Part shown: one piece after another, positions 17,879-27,078 of the stretch | How positions within the stretch are numbered: the first letter of the stretch is position 1 | Layout: every line of letters starts with the position of its first letter | NCBI GenBank assembly: GCA_963711465.1 | Contig: CAVQEG010000003.1 | Location: 248,001 to 312,000 of the forward strand | Source of the DNA: CAVQEG01 sp963711465 | Lineage (GTDB): Bacteria > Bacteroidota > Ignavibacteria > OLB7 | Length of the DNA stretch: 64,000 nt | Reading direction: 5' to 3' | Program-made: the position numbers and the translations under genes | The notes under the pieces: model-generated | What the model was told of the DNA's origin: nothing | What the model saw: the letters and a program-made list of their open reading frames with translations, nothing else | Databases searched by the model: none

Positions 17879-18775
17879 ATGAATCGAGCCACGCTTCTCG
17901 TTCCGATTCTCCTGATCGTTTGCGCATCGGTGCTGCATGCCCAGAGCGATACACTCGAGGGTGGCGCGGTGCCGCGTGACTCGCTGCGCTACATCGTGTT
18001 GATGAAGAGCGGTGATCGATTCCGGGGGAACCTCGATAGCTACTCCGACTCGACGGTCACGATCCTCACCGAGTTCGGAGATGTGGTGATCGACAAGCGG
18101 CTGATCCGGCGGTTCATTCCGCTGTCGGGCCCGTACCGCAATCGCGCCGAGCACTTCCTGATGCCGACGGCATCGGCGCACGGTTCGGGAGGATTCATCA
18201 ACGACTACGAGCTGGGGTTCCTCTACGGAGGATTCGGCTTCGGCTGGGGAGCGACGATCACCGCCGGGATGACCGCGATCCCCGGAATCCCCTTCTCCAG
18301 CCAGATCTACCATCTCGGCGCAAAGTTCACCGTTCAGGATAACGCCGATTTCGGTCTCGCCTTCGGCGCCACCCATTCGTGGCTGACCACCGAGTACCCG
18401 TATACCCACATCTATGGCGTAGCGACGTTCCACGCCGGAACCCTCCGCTACTCGCTGATGATGTTCTACAAGGCCACCGGAGCCGACCACGGCGTCATCC
18501 GGGTCGCTCCGTTCAATGCGGTCGATACGACCGAGTTCAAATTTTTCTATGAAGGAGATTTCGGCGTCGCCATCGGTATGGATGCTCCGCTGTTCGGGCG
18601 CGACGACATGTACCTCGTCGGCGAAATCTGGAACAACGACATCAGGAAGCCGGGCAATACCGTGTCGATTGCGGCGATCCGCGTGACCAACGAGACGTTG
18701 TCGGCCGACTTCGGCTTCGCGCTCTTCACCGCACCCTTCGTGGTGCCGGTCATGCGGTTCACGTGGTACCTCTGA
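17879..18775 (+). CDS. Predicted outer-membrane/secreted protein, function unknown
   Basis: 298 residues from ATG 17879 (an in-frame ATG ten codons upstream gives a worse signal). The signal peptide is MNRATLLVPILLIVCASVLHA. After a short N-terminal part with an SGDRFRGNL...VTILTEFGDVVI beta pattern, the rest alternates aromatic and glycine residues (GFLYGGFGFGWGA) and ends in RFTWYL, with a penultimate aromatic, as in outer-membrane beta-barrels. No family recognised. Transcribed away from tRNA-Leu. Confidence 0.75.
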   Translation: MNRATLLVPILLIVCASVLHAQSDTLEGGAVPRDSLRYIVLMKSGDRFRGNLDSYSDSTVTILTEFGDVVIDKRLIRRFIPLSGPYRNRAEHFLMPTASAHGSGGFINDYELGFLYGGFGFGWGATITAGMTAIPGIPFSSQIYHLGAKFTVQDNADFGLAFGATHSWLTTEYPYTHIYGVATFHAGTLRYSLMMFYKATGADHGVIRVAPFNAVDTTEFKFFYEGDFGVAIGMDAPLFGRDDMYLVGEIWNNDIRKPGNTVSIAAIRVTNETLSADFGFALFTAPFVVPVMRFTWYL

Positions 18776-18965
18776 CCGCCGAGATCGATCCGCCGAGATC
18801 GCCAAGGGGCGTTGCGGTGGGGTGCGACTCGTATGGCGGTGGGGCGGGGATGTGTGGCGAGGGGAGTTGGGAGGAATTGGAGTTGAGATGGCCGCGTGCG
18901 GTCTGAGAGGGGGGCGGGGGCGGACTGAGAGGGGGGATTGGCGGGCGTTGGGTGAATATGTATGG

Positions 18966-19997
18966 ATGAAACCGGGTGGGCGCTTCTGGATGGATGAGTC
19001 TGTATTGAGGGAACTGCGCCGGGTTGTGGCGCTTGAACTCGTGGCGCCGACGGACGAACTGTTCGTCGGTCGGGGCGATGCGTTGGATCCACGAATGGGT
19101 GAGCTGACCGTGCGCGAGGTCGACGGATTGACCGACAGATGCCGTGTGGCGCTGATCGGCGTTCCGCAGGACATCGGCGTGCGCCGCAATGGCGGTCGTC
19201 CCGGAGCTGCCGACGCGCCGACGGCCATCCGTCGGATGCTGTATCGCCTGACGCCATTCGAGGCGAACACCGGTGTCGAAATACCCGCAGGAACGTTGTG
19301 GGATCTCGGCGACATAGTGACCGAAGGCGATTCGCTTGAGCAAATTCACGATCGTCTGTCAGAAATAGTTGCGACTGTCTGCCGGGCGCAAATGATTCCG
19401 CTCGTGCTGGGCGGCGGGCACGACACCACCTACGCGGCTGCACGTGGCGTTTCCGACGTATTCGGTCCCCTCGGACTGTTGAATTTCGACGCGCATCTGG
19501 ATGTGCGCGAACCGAATCCCGATCGAAATTCGGGAACGTCGTTCCGGATGTTATTGGAGGAAGGAAGGGTCCGAGCGGAGAATTTCGTGGAATTCGGAAT
19601 TCAGAGTTTCGTCAATGCGCGGGGACATTGCCAGTGGCTGCGCCATCGTGGCAGTCGTATTATCACGCTCGATGAAATTCGAAGCCGCGAATTCTCCTCG
19701 ATGCTATCGACCGCGTTATTGATTGCCACATCCGGCGCCGAGTCGGTCTACGGCACGCTGGATATCGACGGCGTCCGGGCCGCTGACGCACCTGGTGTCA
19801 GTGCGCCGCTGCCGGATGGATTTGCGGCGTCGGAACTGCTCGACACAGCATCGGCACTCGGCCGCCGCGCCAATGTCTGCGCGCTGGATATCTGTGAGGT
19901 CAACCCGCAATTCGACCAGGATCATCGCACCGCCCGCCTTGCGGCCCACGCGGCGATACGGTTTGTCGCGGGGGTCGTGGAACGCGGCGCGGGATAA
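18966..19997 (+). CDS. Ureohydrolase, formimidoylglutamase-like
   Basis: About 343 residues from ATG 18966; the frame is open to 18822, but that part reads a G-rich tract and looks unlike protein. Manganese-binding motifs of the arginase fold are present: LGGGHD, NFDAHLD and GTLDID. The C-terminal block LDICEVNPQFDQDHRTARLA is characteristic of HutG-type formimidoylglutamases (histidine degradation: formiminoglutamate to glutamate plus formamide). No other hut genes are nearby, so agmatinase or guanidinobutyrase activity cannot be excluded. ATG 18990 is an alternative start. Confidence 0.82.
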   Translation: MKPGGRFWMDESVLRELRRVVALELVAPTDELFVGRGDALDPRMGELTVREVDGLTDRCRVALIGVPQDIGVRRNGGRPGAADAPTAIRRMLYRLTPFEANTGVEIPAGTLWDLGDIVTEGDSLEQIHDRLSEIVATVCRAQMIPLVLGGGHDTTYAAARGVSDVFGPLGLLNFDAHLDVREPNPDRNSGTSFRMLLEEGRVRAENFVEFGIQSFVNARGHCQWLRHRGSRIITLDEIRSREFSSMLSTALLIATSGAESVYGTLDIDGVRAADAPGVSAPLPDGFAASELLDTASALGRRANVCALDICEVNPQFDQDHRTARLAAHAAIRFVAGVVERGAG

Positions 19998-20656
19998 ATG
20001 ATTTCGAATACTCCGATTCGTTCAATTCCCATCACCGCTGAACGGCAATCATTCGGCTGTCTATAGGCCGGTGGTGATCGCAACCTCGAATTCCGAGCGC
20101 GGTCGACCATGCGTCAGCAATGACCCTGGAACGATGTTCCGCTTCCGGTGCGCTACGTCAATCCTGGCAGGACGAGCGCACTGGCGAGCGATCACAGCAC
20201 GAAACACGGATCCCGGGCAACGGAATGGGGCACCTGGGCAGCATCGCTGGCGCCGGGCTTGAGAATCATGCGTGGTGCACGCAGGCGCCGCAGTCCCGAA
20301 CGGGAGGAGTCGATTCGGAAGCCAAGCGAACGGATCGCGCAATTGCGGGAAACAATTGCATCTCGAAAATGAGTGACAAATACCGCTTGCAATTGCACGA
20401 CCCCGGACGTACGTTTTCGGCGCACGAGACGCCCGGCGTATCCCCCACACCACGCGCCGCCGTGCATTGAACGCGGCGCGGGTCGCATACGCCGCGGAAG
20501 CACCGACCGCCCAACGCCGACGGCCGCAGCTATCGAAACCTTGATCGATTCGCAGTGCTACCTTCGGAGATGGTAATGGCATCGCGGGTAATGTGTTCGT
20601 CAGTGTGTGGAGAATGGACGCGTGGCCGGATCGCGAGCATGGAGTACAGTCATTGA
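19998..20656. other. Gene-poor stretch
   Basis: 660 bases without a convincing gene. A 116-codon plus-strand frame at 20120-20470 has no recognisable fold, start signal or codon bias. The stretch is less GC-rich than its surroundings. It holds a candidate promoter (20387-20417) for the downstream T9SS protein. I see no RNA gene. Confidence 0.5.
20387..20417 (+). promoter_or_regulatory. Candidate Bacteroidota-type promoter
   Basis: TTG at 20387-20389 and TACGTTTT at 20410-20417 are separated by 20 bases, near the -33 TTG and -7 TAnnTTTG arrangement (seven of eight bases). It would give a leader of about 230 bases for the FG-GAP protein gene. Tentative. Confidence 0.3.
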
Positions 20657-22552
20657 ATGGTGACAGAAATGAGACAATTGACGCTGAAACCTCAGGCCAC
20701 CTCGCATCCGGCGAGGCGACGGCGCCCACGGCTCGAGCGCATGAGCAGAGTGGTGGCGGGTGTACTGGCGCTGACGGGACTTGCCGTTGCTGCAACCGAC
20801 TCGGCGCAGGCGCAGCCAAAGCGGATCGACCCACGCGCGCCCGGCGTGGTGACGGGGCTGCCGGAGTTGGGGCGGATGTATGGGCTGGTCAATGGGTCGG
20901 GCGCCGAGAACTTCGGCGGGTCCTACATCGGCGGCGGAGATGGCATTACCGCCCTGGGGGATATTTCCGGGGACGGCATCAATGACTTCGCCGTCTGGCA
21001 CCGGCGGACCGACACGGCTGGCGCCCCGCAGGAGCTGCTGATCTACCACGGGGTGCGCGGCGGCCTTCCGGCCTCGACGAGCGGACAGCGGGTTCGCGTC
21101 AGCGAGGCGCCGTCGTACATCACGTTGCTCGGAAGCGGGGATTTCGATGGGGACGGATTCGGCGACCTCGTCCTGGCTGTCGAGATCAAGGACGACACGA
21201 CTGCGGGAAACGTACCGGGTGGAAAGCCGGTGGCGCGGTTGGTGATTTTCTGGAACGACGGATACGGCTACTACTCGCTGTCAGATACGACGCGGTTATC
21301 GTGTGAGAGCGAGATGTGGCTGGGGATCCAGAACGGTCTGGGGAAGGATTTTGATGGGGATGGCACTGATGACCTGATGGTCCGCGCCTATGCGGGGTTC
21401 AGCCAGGGTGAAGTCGTGGCGCAGCCGCAGTTGCGGATCTACCGTGGCCATCGCGGTGGCCGGTGGGGTCGCGGGGGGCTCTCGCGGCGAGCGGACTGGC
21501 GAATGTGGAACATTCCACCGACGAAGCAGATCCGCATCCTCGACCAGGACTGCGATGGGAACCCCGATGTGGTGTTCATCGACAACGAGACGAGCTCTCT
21601 TGGCAGCGTCGGCGTGCTGTACGGGCGCAAAGGAGCTCTGCCAGACACAACGGAACTGGAGGTGGTTGACCTCACGGTAGCAAATGGACACTATGCGCTG
21701 TTCAGTGACGTAACGGGCGACGGCAGCTACGATCTGCTGGTCAATTGCGGCGGCGCGGAACGCATTCGGATCTACGCGGGACGGCCCGCTCAGCGTCTGC
21801 TGGAGCAATACGGCAGTGGCTACGAAGGCCCGAGCGATGGACACGGCTGGTGGTCCCGTCCGTGGGCGGAGGTGCTCTCGCCCGACCAACTGCACGAGGA
21901 CGGCTGGGGAGGCAGCGGCGGAGCCCCGCTCTACGACATGGGCGACGCCAACCTCGACGGCGCCGATGAGATCTGGACGGCGTCGTGGCCACTGATCATC
22001 GGGTATTCGGGGGGGCGTGGCATCGACTCGCTGATCGATGTGGTGATCCACTTCCCCGGCACCGACATCATGAGCGTCGCACGACTGGGAGACATCGACG
22101 GGTCGGGGGAACCGACGGTGGCGATCGGCTACAACAACTATCCGAATGACAATGGCTTTCCGGGTGCCATCGTGTTTTTGAAGCCGGACCAGTCGGTTCC
22201 GACGTGGACACCGCACCCTCGGCTGCTGCCGCACCTGCCGGGAGAGTTCTGCGGTGCGACCTCGGCAGCGGTGGAGGTGCCAGCACGTACCTGCGCGAAT
22301 GCTCTCGCAATCCGGGTGATTCCGAATCCGGCAGCCGAAACGCTCCGGGTGGAATGGACCGCGGCTGAGGATGCACGCGCGGCCAGACTCGAACTGGTTG
22401 ATGAGAACGGGAACGTGGTTCTGGACCAACCGGTCAGTGCGACTGCGGGTTTGGCCACGGTCGATACAACGCCCATTCCGGCAGGGACGTACTTCCTTCG
22501 GATGGTTTTCGACGACACCACGACGCACGCCACAACCGTTCGAATCCGATAG
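20657..22552 (+). CDS. Secreted FG-GAP/VCBS-repeat protein with T9SS sorting domain
   Basis: 631 residues. The signal peptide is best explained by a start at Met29 (MSRVVAGVLALTGLAVAATDSAQA), but the upstream ATGs are in frame and the annotated start is kept. Between residues about 90 and 510 run at least five calcium-binding FG-GAP/VCBS-type motifs (GDISGDGINDFAV, GDFDGDGFGDLVL, DFDGDGTDDLMV, DQDCDGNPDVVF, DVTGDGSYDLLV), predicting a beta-propeller. The last about 75 residues are a T9SS sorting domain (IPNPAAETLRV, then IPAGTYFLRM). Probably cell-surface or extracellular; ligand unknown. Confidence 0.88.
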   Translation: MVTEMRQLTLKPQATSHPARRRRPRLERMSRVVAGVLALTGLAVAATDSAQAQPKRIDPRAPGVVTGLPELGRMYGLVNGSGAENFGGSYIGGGDGITALGDISGDGINDFAVWHRRTDTAGAPQELLIYHGVRGGLPASTSGQRVRVSEAPSYITLLGSGDFDGDGFGDLVLAVEIKDDTTAGNVPGGKPVARLVIFWNDGYGYYSLSDTTRLSCESEMWLGIQNGLGKDFDGDGTDDLMVRAYAGFSQGEVVAQPQLRIYRGHRGGRWGRGGLSRRADWRMWNIPPTKQIRILDQDCDGNPDVVFIDNETSSLGSVGVLYGRKGALPDTTELEVVDLTVANGHYALFSDVTGDGSYDLLVNCGGAERIRIYAGRPAQRLLEQYGSGYEGPSDGHGWWSRPWAEVLSPDQLHEDGWGGSGGAPLYDMGDANLDGADEIWTASWPLIIGYSGGRGIDSLIDVVIHFPGTDIMSVARLGDIDGSGEPTVAIGYNNYPNDNGFPGAIVFLKPDQSVPTWTPHPRLLPHLPGEFCGATSAAVEVPARTCANALAIRVIPNPAAETLRVEWTAAEDARAARLELVDENGNVVLDQPVSATAGLATVDTTPIPAGTYFLRMVFDDTTTHATTVRIR

Positions 22553-22657
22553 GACTCACCTGCGGCACCGGCTCACACCGCAAGCGCCGCAACCGACCGG
22601 AAACGAACGCTCCTCATAGACCCTTCAAATTCCTTCCACCACGACCGGAGGACCACT

Positions 22658-22831
22658 ATGGTCACGTCACTCCGACTTCTCCTGCTCGCCTGCCTGGCGA
22701 GCACGGTGCTGCTCGTACCCTCTGCGCACGCGCAATCGACGGGCGACTACCACGGGTACACCTACGACAGCACGTTCTTCATCGGCGGTATGACGGTTTT
22801 GAGAGGCCTCACTTTGCTGAACAGCACGTGA
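22658..22831 (+). CDS. N-terminal fragment of a frame-disrupted secreted protein
   Basis: 57 codons starting 11 bases after CGGAGGACC, giving MVTSLRLLLLACLASTVLLVP and a signal cleavage near AHAQ. The frame ends in TGA at 22829-22831, just where the +2-shifted frame carries on a globular secreted sequence. Taken with the next entry it reads as one secreted protein of about 200 residues broken by a one-base frameshift near 22790-22827, or as two ORFs coupled by a GTGA overlap. The first is preferred, because the second ORF alone has no signal peptide. Confidence 0.6.
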   Translation: MVTSLRLLLLACLASTVLLVPSAHAQSTGDYHGYTYDSTFFIGGMTVLRGLTLLNST

Positions 22832-23271
22832 TCCCGTGGCTGAATACGCAGCCACCCGACTCGGGCAAGCCGGCGGACATCGGCTACTTCTGCGAACTCG
22901 TCCGTGTCAGCGACAGCATGGTCGTCTGGCGCAGCGACAGGATCTCGGCTCGCGACATCGGACCGTATGAGTACGAGGACGACATGACCGTGCCGCCGGC
23001 ATATCTCGCATCCGGCACCGACGTCTTCCTGCGGATGCGAGCCGAGCCGACGGCGAACATGGTCTACGCGGTTTCGGCGGACTTCCGCTTCGCGTACGAC
23101 TCGAGCGGAACGGTCGCATTCCAGAAGGTCCGGTCGATCCCGCGATCGCAGGAAACGGAGGCCGCGGCGGAGTCGGCGCTGAGGCTGGAGGGTGTGCCGG
23201 AGGGATCGTACGTGGTGGTGGCGCGGAGTGGCGGCGAAACGCGAAGCGTGTGCTTCAGTGTGATCAGGTAG
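22828..23271 (+). CDS. C-terminal part of the frame-disrupted secreted protein
   Basis: 147 residues from GTG 22828. The shifted frame is also open upstream to about 22792 (reading FERPHFAEQHVIPW), which supports continuity with the signal-peptide fragment before it. The C-terminus (GVPEGSYVVVARSGGETRSVCFSVI) resembles the terminal strands of a short sorting-type beta domain seen in neighbouring secreted proteins. No family recognised. Followed by an intrinsic terminator with a T4 run. Confidence 0.6.
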   Translation: MIPWLNTQPPDSGKPADIGYFCELVRVSDSMVVWRSDRISARDIGPYEYEDDMTVPPAYLASGTDVFLRMRAEPTANMVYAVSADFRFAYDSSGTVAFQKVRSIPRSQETEAAAESALRLEGVPEGSYVVVARSGGETRSVCFSVIR

Positions 23272-23286
23272 CCGATGCAATGCATG

Positions 23287-23319
23287 CGCCCGCGCGGCTC
23301 ACGCTGCGCGGGGCGTTTT
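23287..23319 (+). terminator. Intrinsic terminator
   Basis: A GC-rich stem (CGCCCGCGCGGC against GCTGCGCGGGGCG, one bulged G, one wobble, loop TCAC) is followed by TTTT at 23316-23319. It serves the secreted-protein gene and lies before the convergent methyltransferase. Confidence 0.65.
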
Positions 23320-23339
23320 AATTCCGCTGTCAATTCCCA

Positions 23340-24086
23340 TCACCGTCTCTCAAACACCAACTGCATCCGTCGATGCTGCGGCGTGGCCGGGACGTCGGGG
23401 GAGTATTCGGCACAGGCGCAGACCAGGCGAAGGCCATGGCTTGCGGCGATTCCGCTGATTTCACCGGGTGTGAAGAGATTCGGATCGAGCAATACGCTCG
23501 TTGGCACCGACGCGTGACCGAAGGGGTACTCGAATCCCGGCTCGAGATCCGGATGGAACGCGCCGCCATCGGTCGATTCCGTCAATGCCGGATGCGGCTG
23601 GTACGGATCGGGTCCGTCCTCCATTTCACCGCCAATCTGACCGCCCATATAGAACAGGCGGTTGTTCAGATCGAGCAGGAACACGCCTCCCCGGACGAGC
23701 AGGCGACGAATGTCGCCGAACAGCCCTGTCTGGGCGACCGGGCTGAAGAAGCCGAAGGCGCGCCAGAAGAGCACGATGCCATCGAAGGCCGAGCGGAGAC
23801 TCCGGAGATCCTGCGTGTCAGATTCGATCAACTCGATGTTGGCGTCCGCGCCAGCTTCCACGGCGCTCTCGCGTGCGGCGTCCAGGGCGCGCCGATTGAT
23901 GTCGATGCCGGTGACGGTGTAGCCGCGCCGCGCCAGCTCTATGGCATTGAGCCCGCTTCCGCAGGCGAGATCGAGCAGATGCGTGAATCGCTCCCGGGGC
24001 ATGACCTGCTCCACCAGGTCGCACTCCCGCAGCATCTGCTCACGCGTCTCAGCTTCGCGGTAGACCGTCTTCAATAGCGAGGACAT
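23340..24086 (-). CDS. Class I SAM-dependent methyltransferase
   Basis: 248 residues from ATG 24086. The Rossmann motif I is LLDLACGSGLNAIELA, motif II (VTGIDINRRALDAA) carries the acidic residue binding the ribose, and the IVLFWRAFGFF strand marks motif IV. The substrate is unknown. Its start overlaps the 3' end of the UMF1-family transporter by 38 bases, so the two are probably one transcript. Confidence 0.85.
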   Translation of the reverse strand: MSSLLKTVYREAETREQMLRECDLVEQVMPRERFTHLLDLACGSGLNAIELARRGYTVTGIDINRRALDAARESAVEAGADANIELIESDTQDLRSLRSAFDGIVLFWRAFGFFSPVAQTGLFGDIRRLLVRGGVFLLDLNNRLFYMGGQIGGEMEDGPDPYQPHPALTESTDGGAFHPDLEPGFEYPFGHASVPTSVLLDPNLFTPGEISGIAASHGLRLVCACAEYSPDVPATPQHRRMQLVFERR

Positions 24087-25368
24087 CAGGATTCGCCTCG
24101 ATGGTTTCGGTAGCCACACGTACGTCGGGTACGCGCAGCAGCAGGAGCATTCCAATCAGAAACATCGCGCCCGGAAGGAACATTGCGATCCGCATTCCAA
24201 AGGCGTCGGCCAGGATGCCGAAGATCGCCGGACCGACCACCGCGGATGCCTTGCCGAAGAACCCGTCGTAGAAGCCGAAGAATTCGGTGCGTTTCTCCCA
24301 CGGCGTCAGAAGCGCCATCAACGCGCGGCTGGTCGACTGCGATGAACCGAGGCCGATGCCCGCAATCGTTCCGACGATGAAGTATCCGCTCGGCGTGGTG
24401 ACGAAGTACGCGACGATCACCACGGCCACCCAGAGGAACAGCGTCATCACCAGCGCCCGCCGGGCACCGAGTCGATTGGTGATCTGTCCGAAGACGAGCG
24501 ATCCCACGATGGCAGTCGTCTGCACGACCATGAAGAAAATGATCTGCTCCTGCTTGTCCATCCCGATCACCTCTGCGGCGAAGATCGCGGCGAAGGAGAC
24601 CACCGTCAGAATCGCGTCGTTGTAGATGAAGAATGCGAGCAGAAATCGGACCACGTCGCGGTAGCGTCGGATGTGCGAGAAGGTGTCGCGCAGATCGCGG
24701 ATTCCAGCCGCGAACATTCCGCCGTGCAGCCGCTGCTTCGGCGTGCGCTCGGGTACCCACAGCATCATCGGAAGCGCGAAGACGGCGAAGAAGATCGCTG
24801 CCAGCAGGAACGTCAGCCGCACGTTCGCATCAGCCGGCGGATCGCCGCTGAGCAGCGGCATCGCAATGCCCAGCATGAAGAACGAACCGAAGTATCCCAT
24901 TGCAAATCCGAATCCCGAGACCCGCGCATAGTCGCGCTCGCTCGAAAGCTCCGGCAGGAATGCGTCGTAGAATACCGTCCCGCCCTCGAAGCCGGCATTC
25001 GCCACGATCACCAGTATCATCGCCATCACGAGCGTGCCCGGTCCCGATCCATAGAGTCCCGCTGTCGCCGCCACACTCAGCGCGGTGAAGATTCCGAGGA
25101 ACAGCTTCTTCCGTCCGGCGGCATCGGCCACCGCGCCGAGCACCGGGCCGATCAGCGCGACCACGATCATCGACAGCGTGACCGACAGCCCCCACCACGT
25201 CTTGTCCCCACCGGCGATCACGCTGGTGAAGTACGTGGGGAAGACCACCGTCATGATGATCACATTGAAACCGGTATTGGCGAAGTCGAACAGACTCCAG
25301 CTGAAGAGCTTACCCTTCGACGCGGTCGTATGGCGCACGGCAACCGTGCGGATGAGGTCGTCGCCCAT
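24049..25368 (-). CDS. UMF1/ATG22-like MFS transporter
   Basis: 439 residues from ATG 25368 (a GTG eleven codons earlier is possible). The N-terminal FSWSLFDFANTGFNV motif is the signature of the UMF1 branch, related to vacuolar efflux protein ATG22. About twelve membrane segments can be traced, with the MFS loop 2-3 motif represented by GAVADAAGRKK. Likely exports small metabolites such as amino acids; substrate unknown. Lies upstream of, and overlaps, the methyltransferase gene. Confidence 0.85.
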   Translation of the reverse strand: MGDDLIRTVAVRHTTASKGKLFSWSLFDFANTGFNVIIMTVVFPTYFTSVIAGGDKTWWGLSVTLSMIVVALIGPVLGAVADAAGRKKLFLGIFTALSVAATAGLYGSGPGTLVMAMILVIVANAGFEGGTVFYDAFLPELSSERDYARVSGFGFAMGYFGSFFMLGIAMPLLSGDPPADANVRLTFLLAAIFFAVFALPMMLWVPERTPKQRLHGGMFAAGIRDLRDTFSHIRRYRDVVRFLLAFFIYNDAILTVVSFAAIFAAEVIGMDKQEQIIFFMVVQTTAIVGSLVFGQITNRLGARRALVMTLFLWVAVVIVAYFVTTPSGYFIVGTIAGIGLGSSQSTSRALMALLTPWEKRTEFFGFYDGFFGKASAVVGPAIFGILADAFGMRIAMFLPGAMFLIGMLLLLRVPDVRVATETIEANPDVLAIEDGLPRS

Positions 25369-25497
25369 GGCATCAGAATCCCGAAGACGTGGAGAAACCA
25401 CGAAAATATGCAGCCGCCGGCTTCAGCCGTCGCACCCCCTTGCAATCCCACACAACCCCCGCCCCGGCGAATCACTAATTTTTGATTCTCCTTTCCT

Positions 25498-26622
25498 GTG
25501 AAGCTCCACGTAGTGCATAGCGACGCCTCCTCGCGCGCGAGGGCGGGATTCTTCGAGACTTCGCACGGCGTGGTCGAGACCCCCGTGTTCATGCCCGTCG
25601 GCACGCGTGCGGCGGTGAAGACGCTTCGCAGCGGCGACCTCGAGTCGCTCGGCGCACAGATCATTCTCGGCAACACCTATCACCTGCTGCTTCGTCCGGG
25701 TACGGATGTCGTCCGCGCCGCCGGGGGACTGCACCACTTCATGTCCTGGCCGCATCCCATCCTCACGGACTCGGGTGGCTATCAGGTGTTCTCGCTCAAG
25801 GAGTTGCGGACCATCGACGAGGACGGGGTGGAATTCAGATCGCATATCGACGGCACGCTCCACCGCTTCACTCCCGAGAACGTCGTCGACGCGCAGCGCG
25901 CCATCGGCTCGGATATCGCCATGGTGCTCGACGAATGTCCGGCGGCGATGAGCAGTCACGAACAGCATCGTGACTCGATGCGGCGATCGATGCGCTGGGC
26001 CCGGCGCGCGGCGGAGCATCACGCACGCGTCGACCATCTCTATGGGAACCGACAGCACCTCTTCGGCATCGTCCAGGGGGGCACCTTCACCGGGCTTCGG
26101 CTCGAGAGCGCCGAGTCGCTCATCGAAATCGGATTCGACGGCTACGCGATCGGCGGGCTCGCCGTCGGCGAGCCGGCACCGGAGATGTACCGCGTCATCG
26201 AGGAGACGGTCCCGATTCTCCCGGAGCATCAGCCCCGATACCTCATGGGCGTCGGCACGCCGGCCAACCTCATCGAGTCGATCGCGCGTGGCGTCGACAT
26301 GTTCGACTGCGTGATGCCGACGCGTAACGCGCGCAACGGCACCCTGTTCACCTGGGCCGGACGCCTGAACCTTCGCAACCAGCAGTACCGGGAGGACTTC
26401 GCTCCGATCGACTCCGAGTGCGGCTGCGAAACCTGCCGGCGCTACTCGCGCGCCTACCTGCGGCATCTGTTCAACGTCGACGAGATCACCGGACTCGTGC
26501 TGGCGACGCTCCACAACGTCTGGTTCTATCTCGAACTCGTTCGCACCGCACGCGCACGCATTCTCGACGGTACGTTCGGCGCGTGGCGTCGGTCGGTGAT
26601 CGACGCGTGGGGCGACCGGTAA
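25498..26622 (+). CDS. tgt: tRNA-guanine transglycosylase
   Basis: Exchanges guanine-34 of GUN-anticodon tRNAs for preQ1 on the way to queuosine. 374 residues with a GTG start at 25498, which gives the canonical N-terminus KLHVVHSDASSRAR. The general-base Asp lies in LTDSGGYQVFSL and the nucleophilic Asp in FDCVMPTRNARNG. The structural zinc site is CGCETC followed by a distal His (LRHLF). First gene of a plus-strand run tgt-yajC-ribBA-larA-like; tgt next to yajC is a widespread arrangement. Confidence 0.95.
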   Translation: MKLHVVHSDASSRARAGFFETSHGVVETPVFMPVGTRAAVKTLRSGDLESLGAQIILGNTYHLLLRPGTDVVRAAGGLHHFMSWPHPILTDSGGYQVFSLKELRTIDEDGVEFRSHIDGTLHRFTPENVVDAQRAIGSDIAMVLDECPAAMSSHEQHRDSMRRSMRWARRAAEHHARVDHLYGNRQHLFGIVQGGTFTGLRLESAESLIEIGFDGYAIGGLAVGEPAPEMYRVIEETVPILPEHQPRYLMGVGTPANLIESIARGVDMFDCVMPTRNARNGTLFTWAGRLNLRNQQYREDFAPIDSECGCETCRRYSRAYLRHLFNVDEITGLVLATLHNVWFYLELVRTARARILDGTFGAWRRSVIDAWGDR

Positions 26623-26690
26623 GACGCGAACCGCTATTTTTACAGATTCGATCTGATTTTTCACGCTGTACACACCAGAAGGAAACCGCA

Positions 26691-27041
26691 ATGCTCGACT
26701 TCTTGACTCTGCTTGCATGGTCCACACCTCCGGGGAACGGACAGGAGGGCGGCGGCGCCAGCAGCCTCGTCTCCACGTTCGTCATGTTCGGCCTGATCTT
26801 CGCCATCTTCTACTTCATGGTGATGCGGCCGCAGCAGAAGCGGGCGAAGGAGCACCAGTCGCTCATCTCCTCAGTCCGCCGCGGTGACAAGGTGGTCATG
26901 CAGGGTGGTGTACACGGAATCGTACAGGACGTGAAGGACACGACGATCACCGTCGAGATCGCGCCGCGCATGGTGGTGACCTACGAGAAGGGGTCGGTGC
27001 AGAACGTGCAGCGTGAGGAGACCACCGAGACCGATTCCTGA
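26691..27041 (+). CDS. yajC: Preprotein translocase accessory subunit YajC
   Basis: 116 residues. ATG 26691 follows AGAAGG by seven bases. A short N-terminus leads into one membrane helix (VSTFVMFGLIFAIFYFMVM), then the family hallmark RPQQKRAKEHQ and a small beta domain (VRRGDKVVMQGGVHGIVQDV). YajC associates with SecDF-SecYEG in the inner membrane. Lies 68 bases after tgt. Confidence 0.93.
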   Translation: MLDFLTLLAWSTPPGNGQEGGGASSLVSTFVMFGLIFAIFYFMVMRPQQKRAKEHQSLISSVRRGDKVVMQGGVHGIVQDVKDTTITVEIAPRMVVTYEKGSVQNVQREETTETDS

Positions 27042-27078
27042 GTTCGCTCCGATTCCCGTTCTTCAAGATTCGACACCC

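Noticed and set aside
20120..20470. A 116-codon plus-strand frame in the 19998-20656 gap
   Set aside because: No family resemblance, no ribosome site, and no codon preference like that of the neighbours; retained only as a gene-poor stretch.
27013..27078. Upstream start for ribBA
   Set aside because: The extra codons are not family-like and overlap yajC; the N-terminus of the RibB domain begins naturally after ATG 27079.
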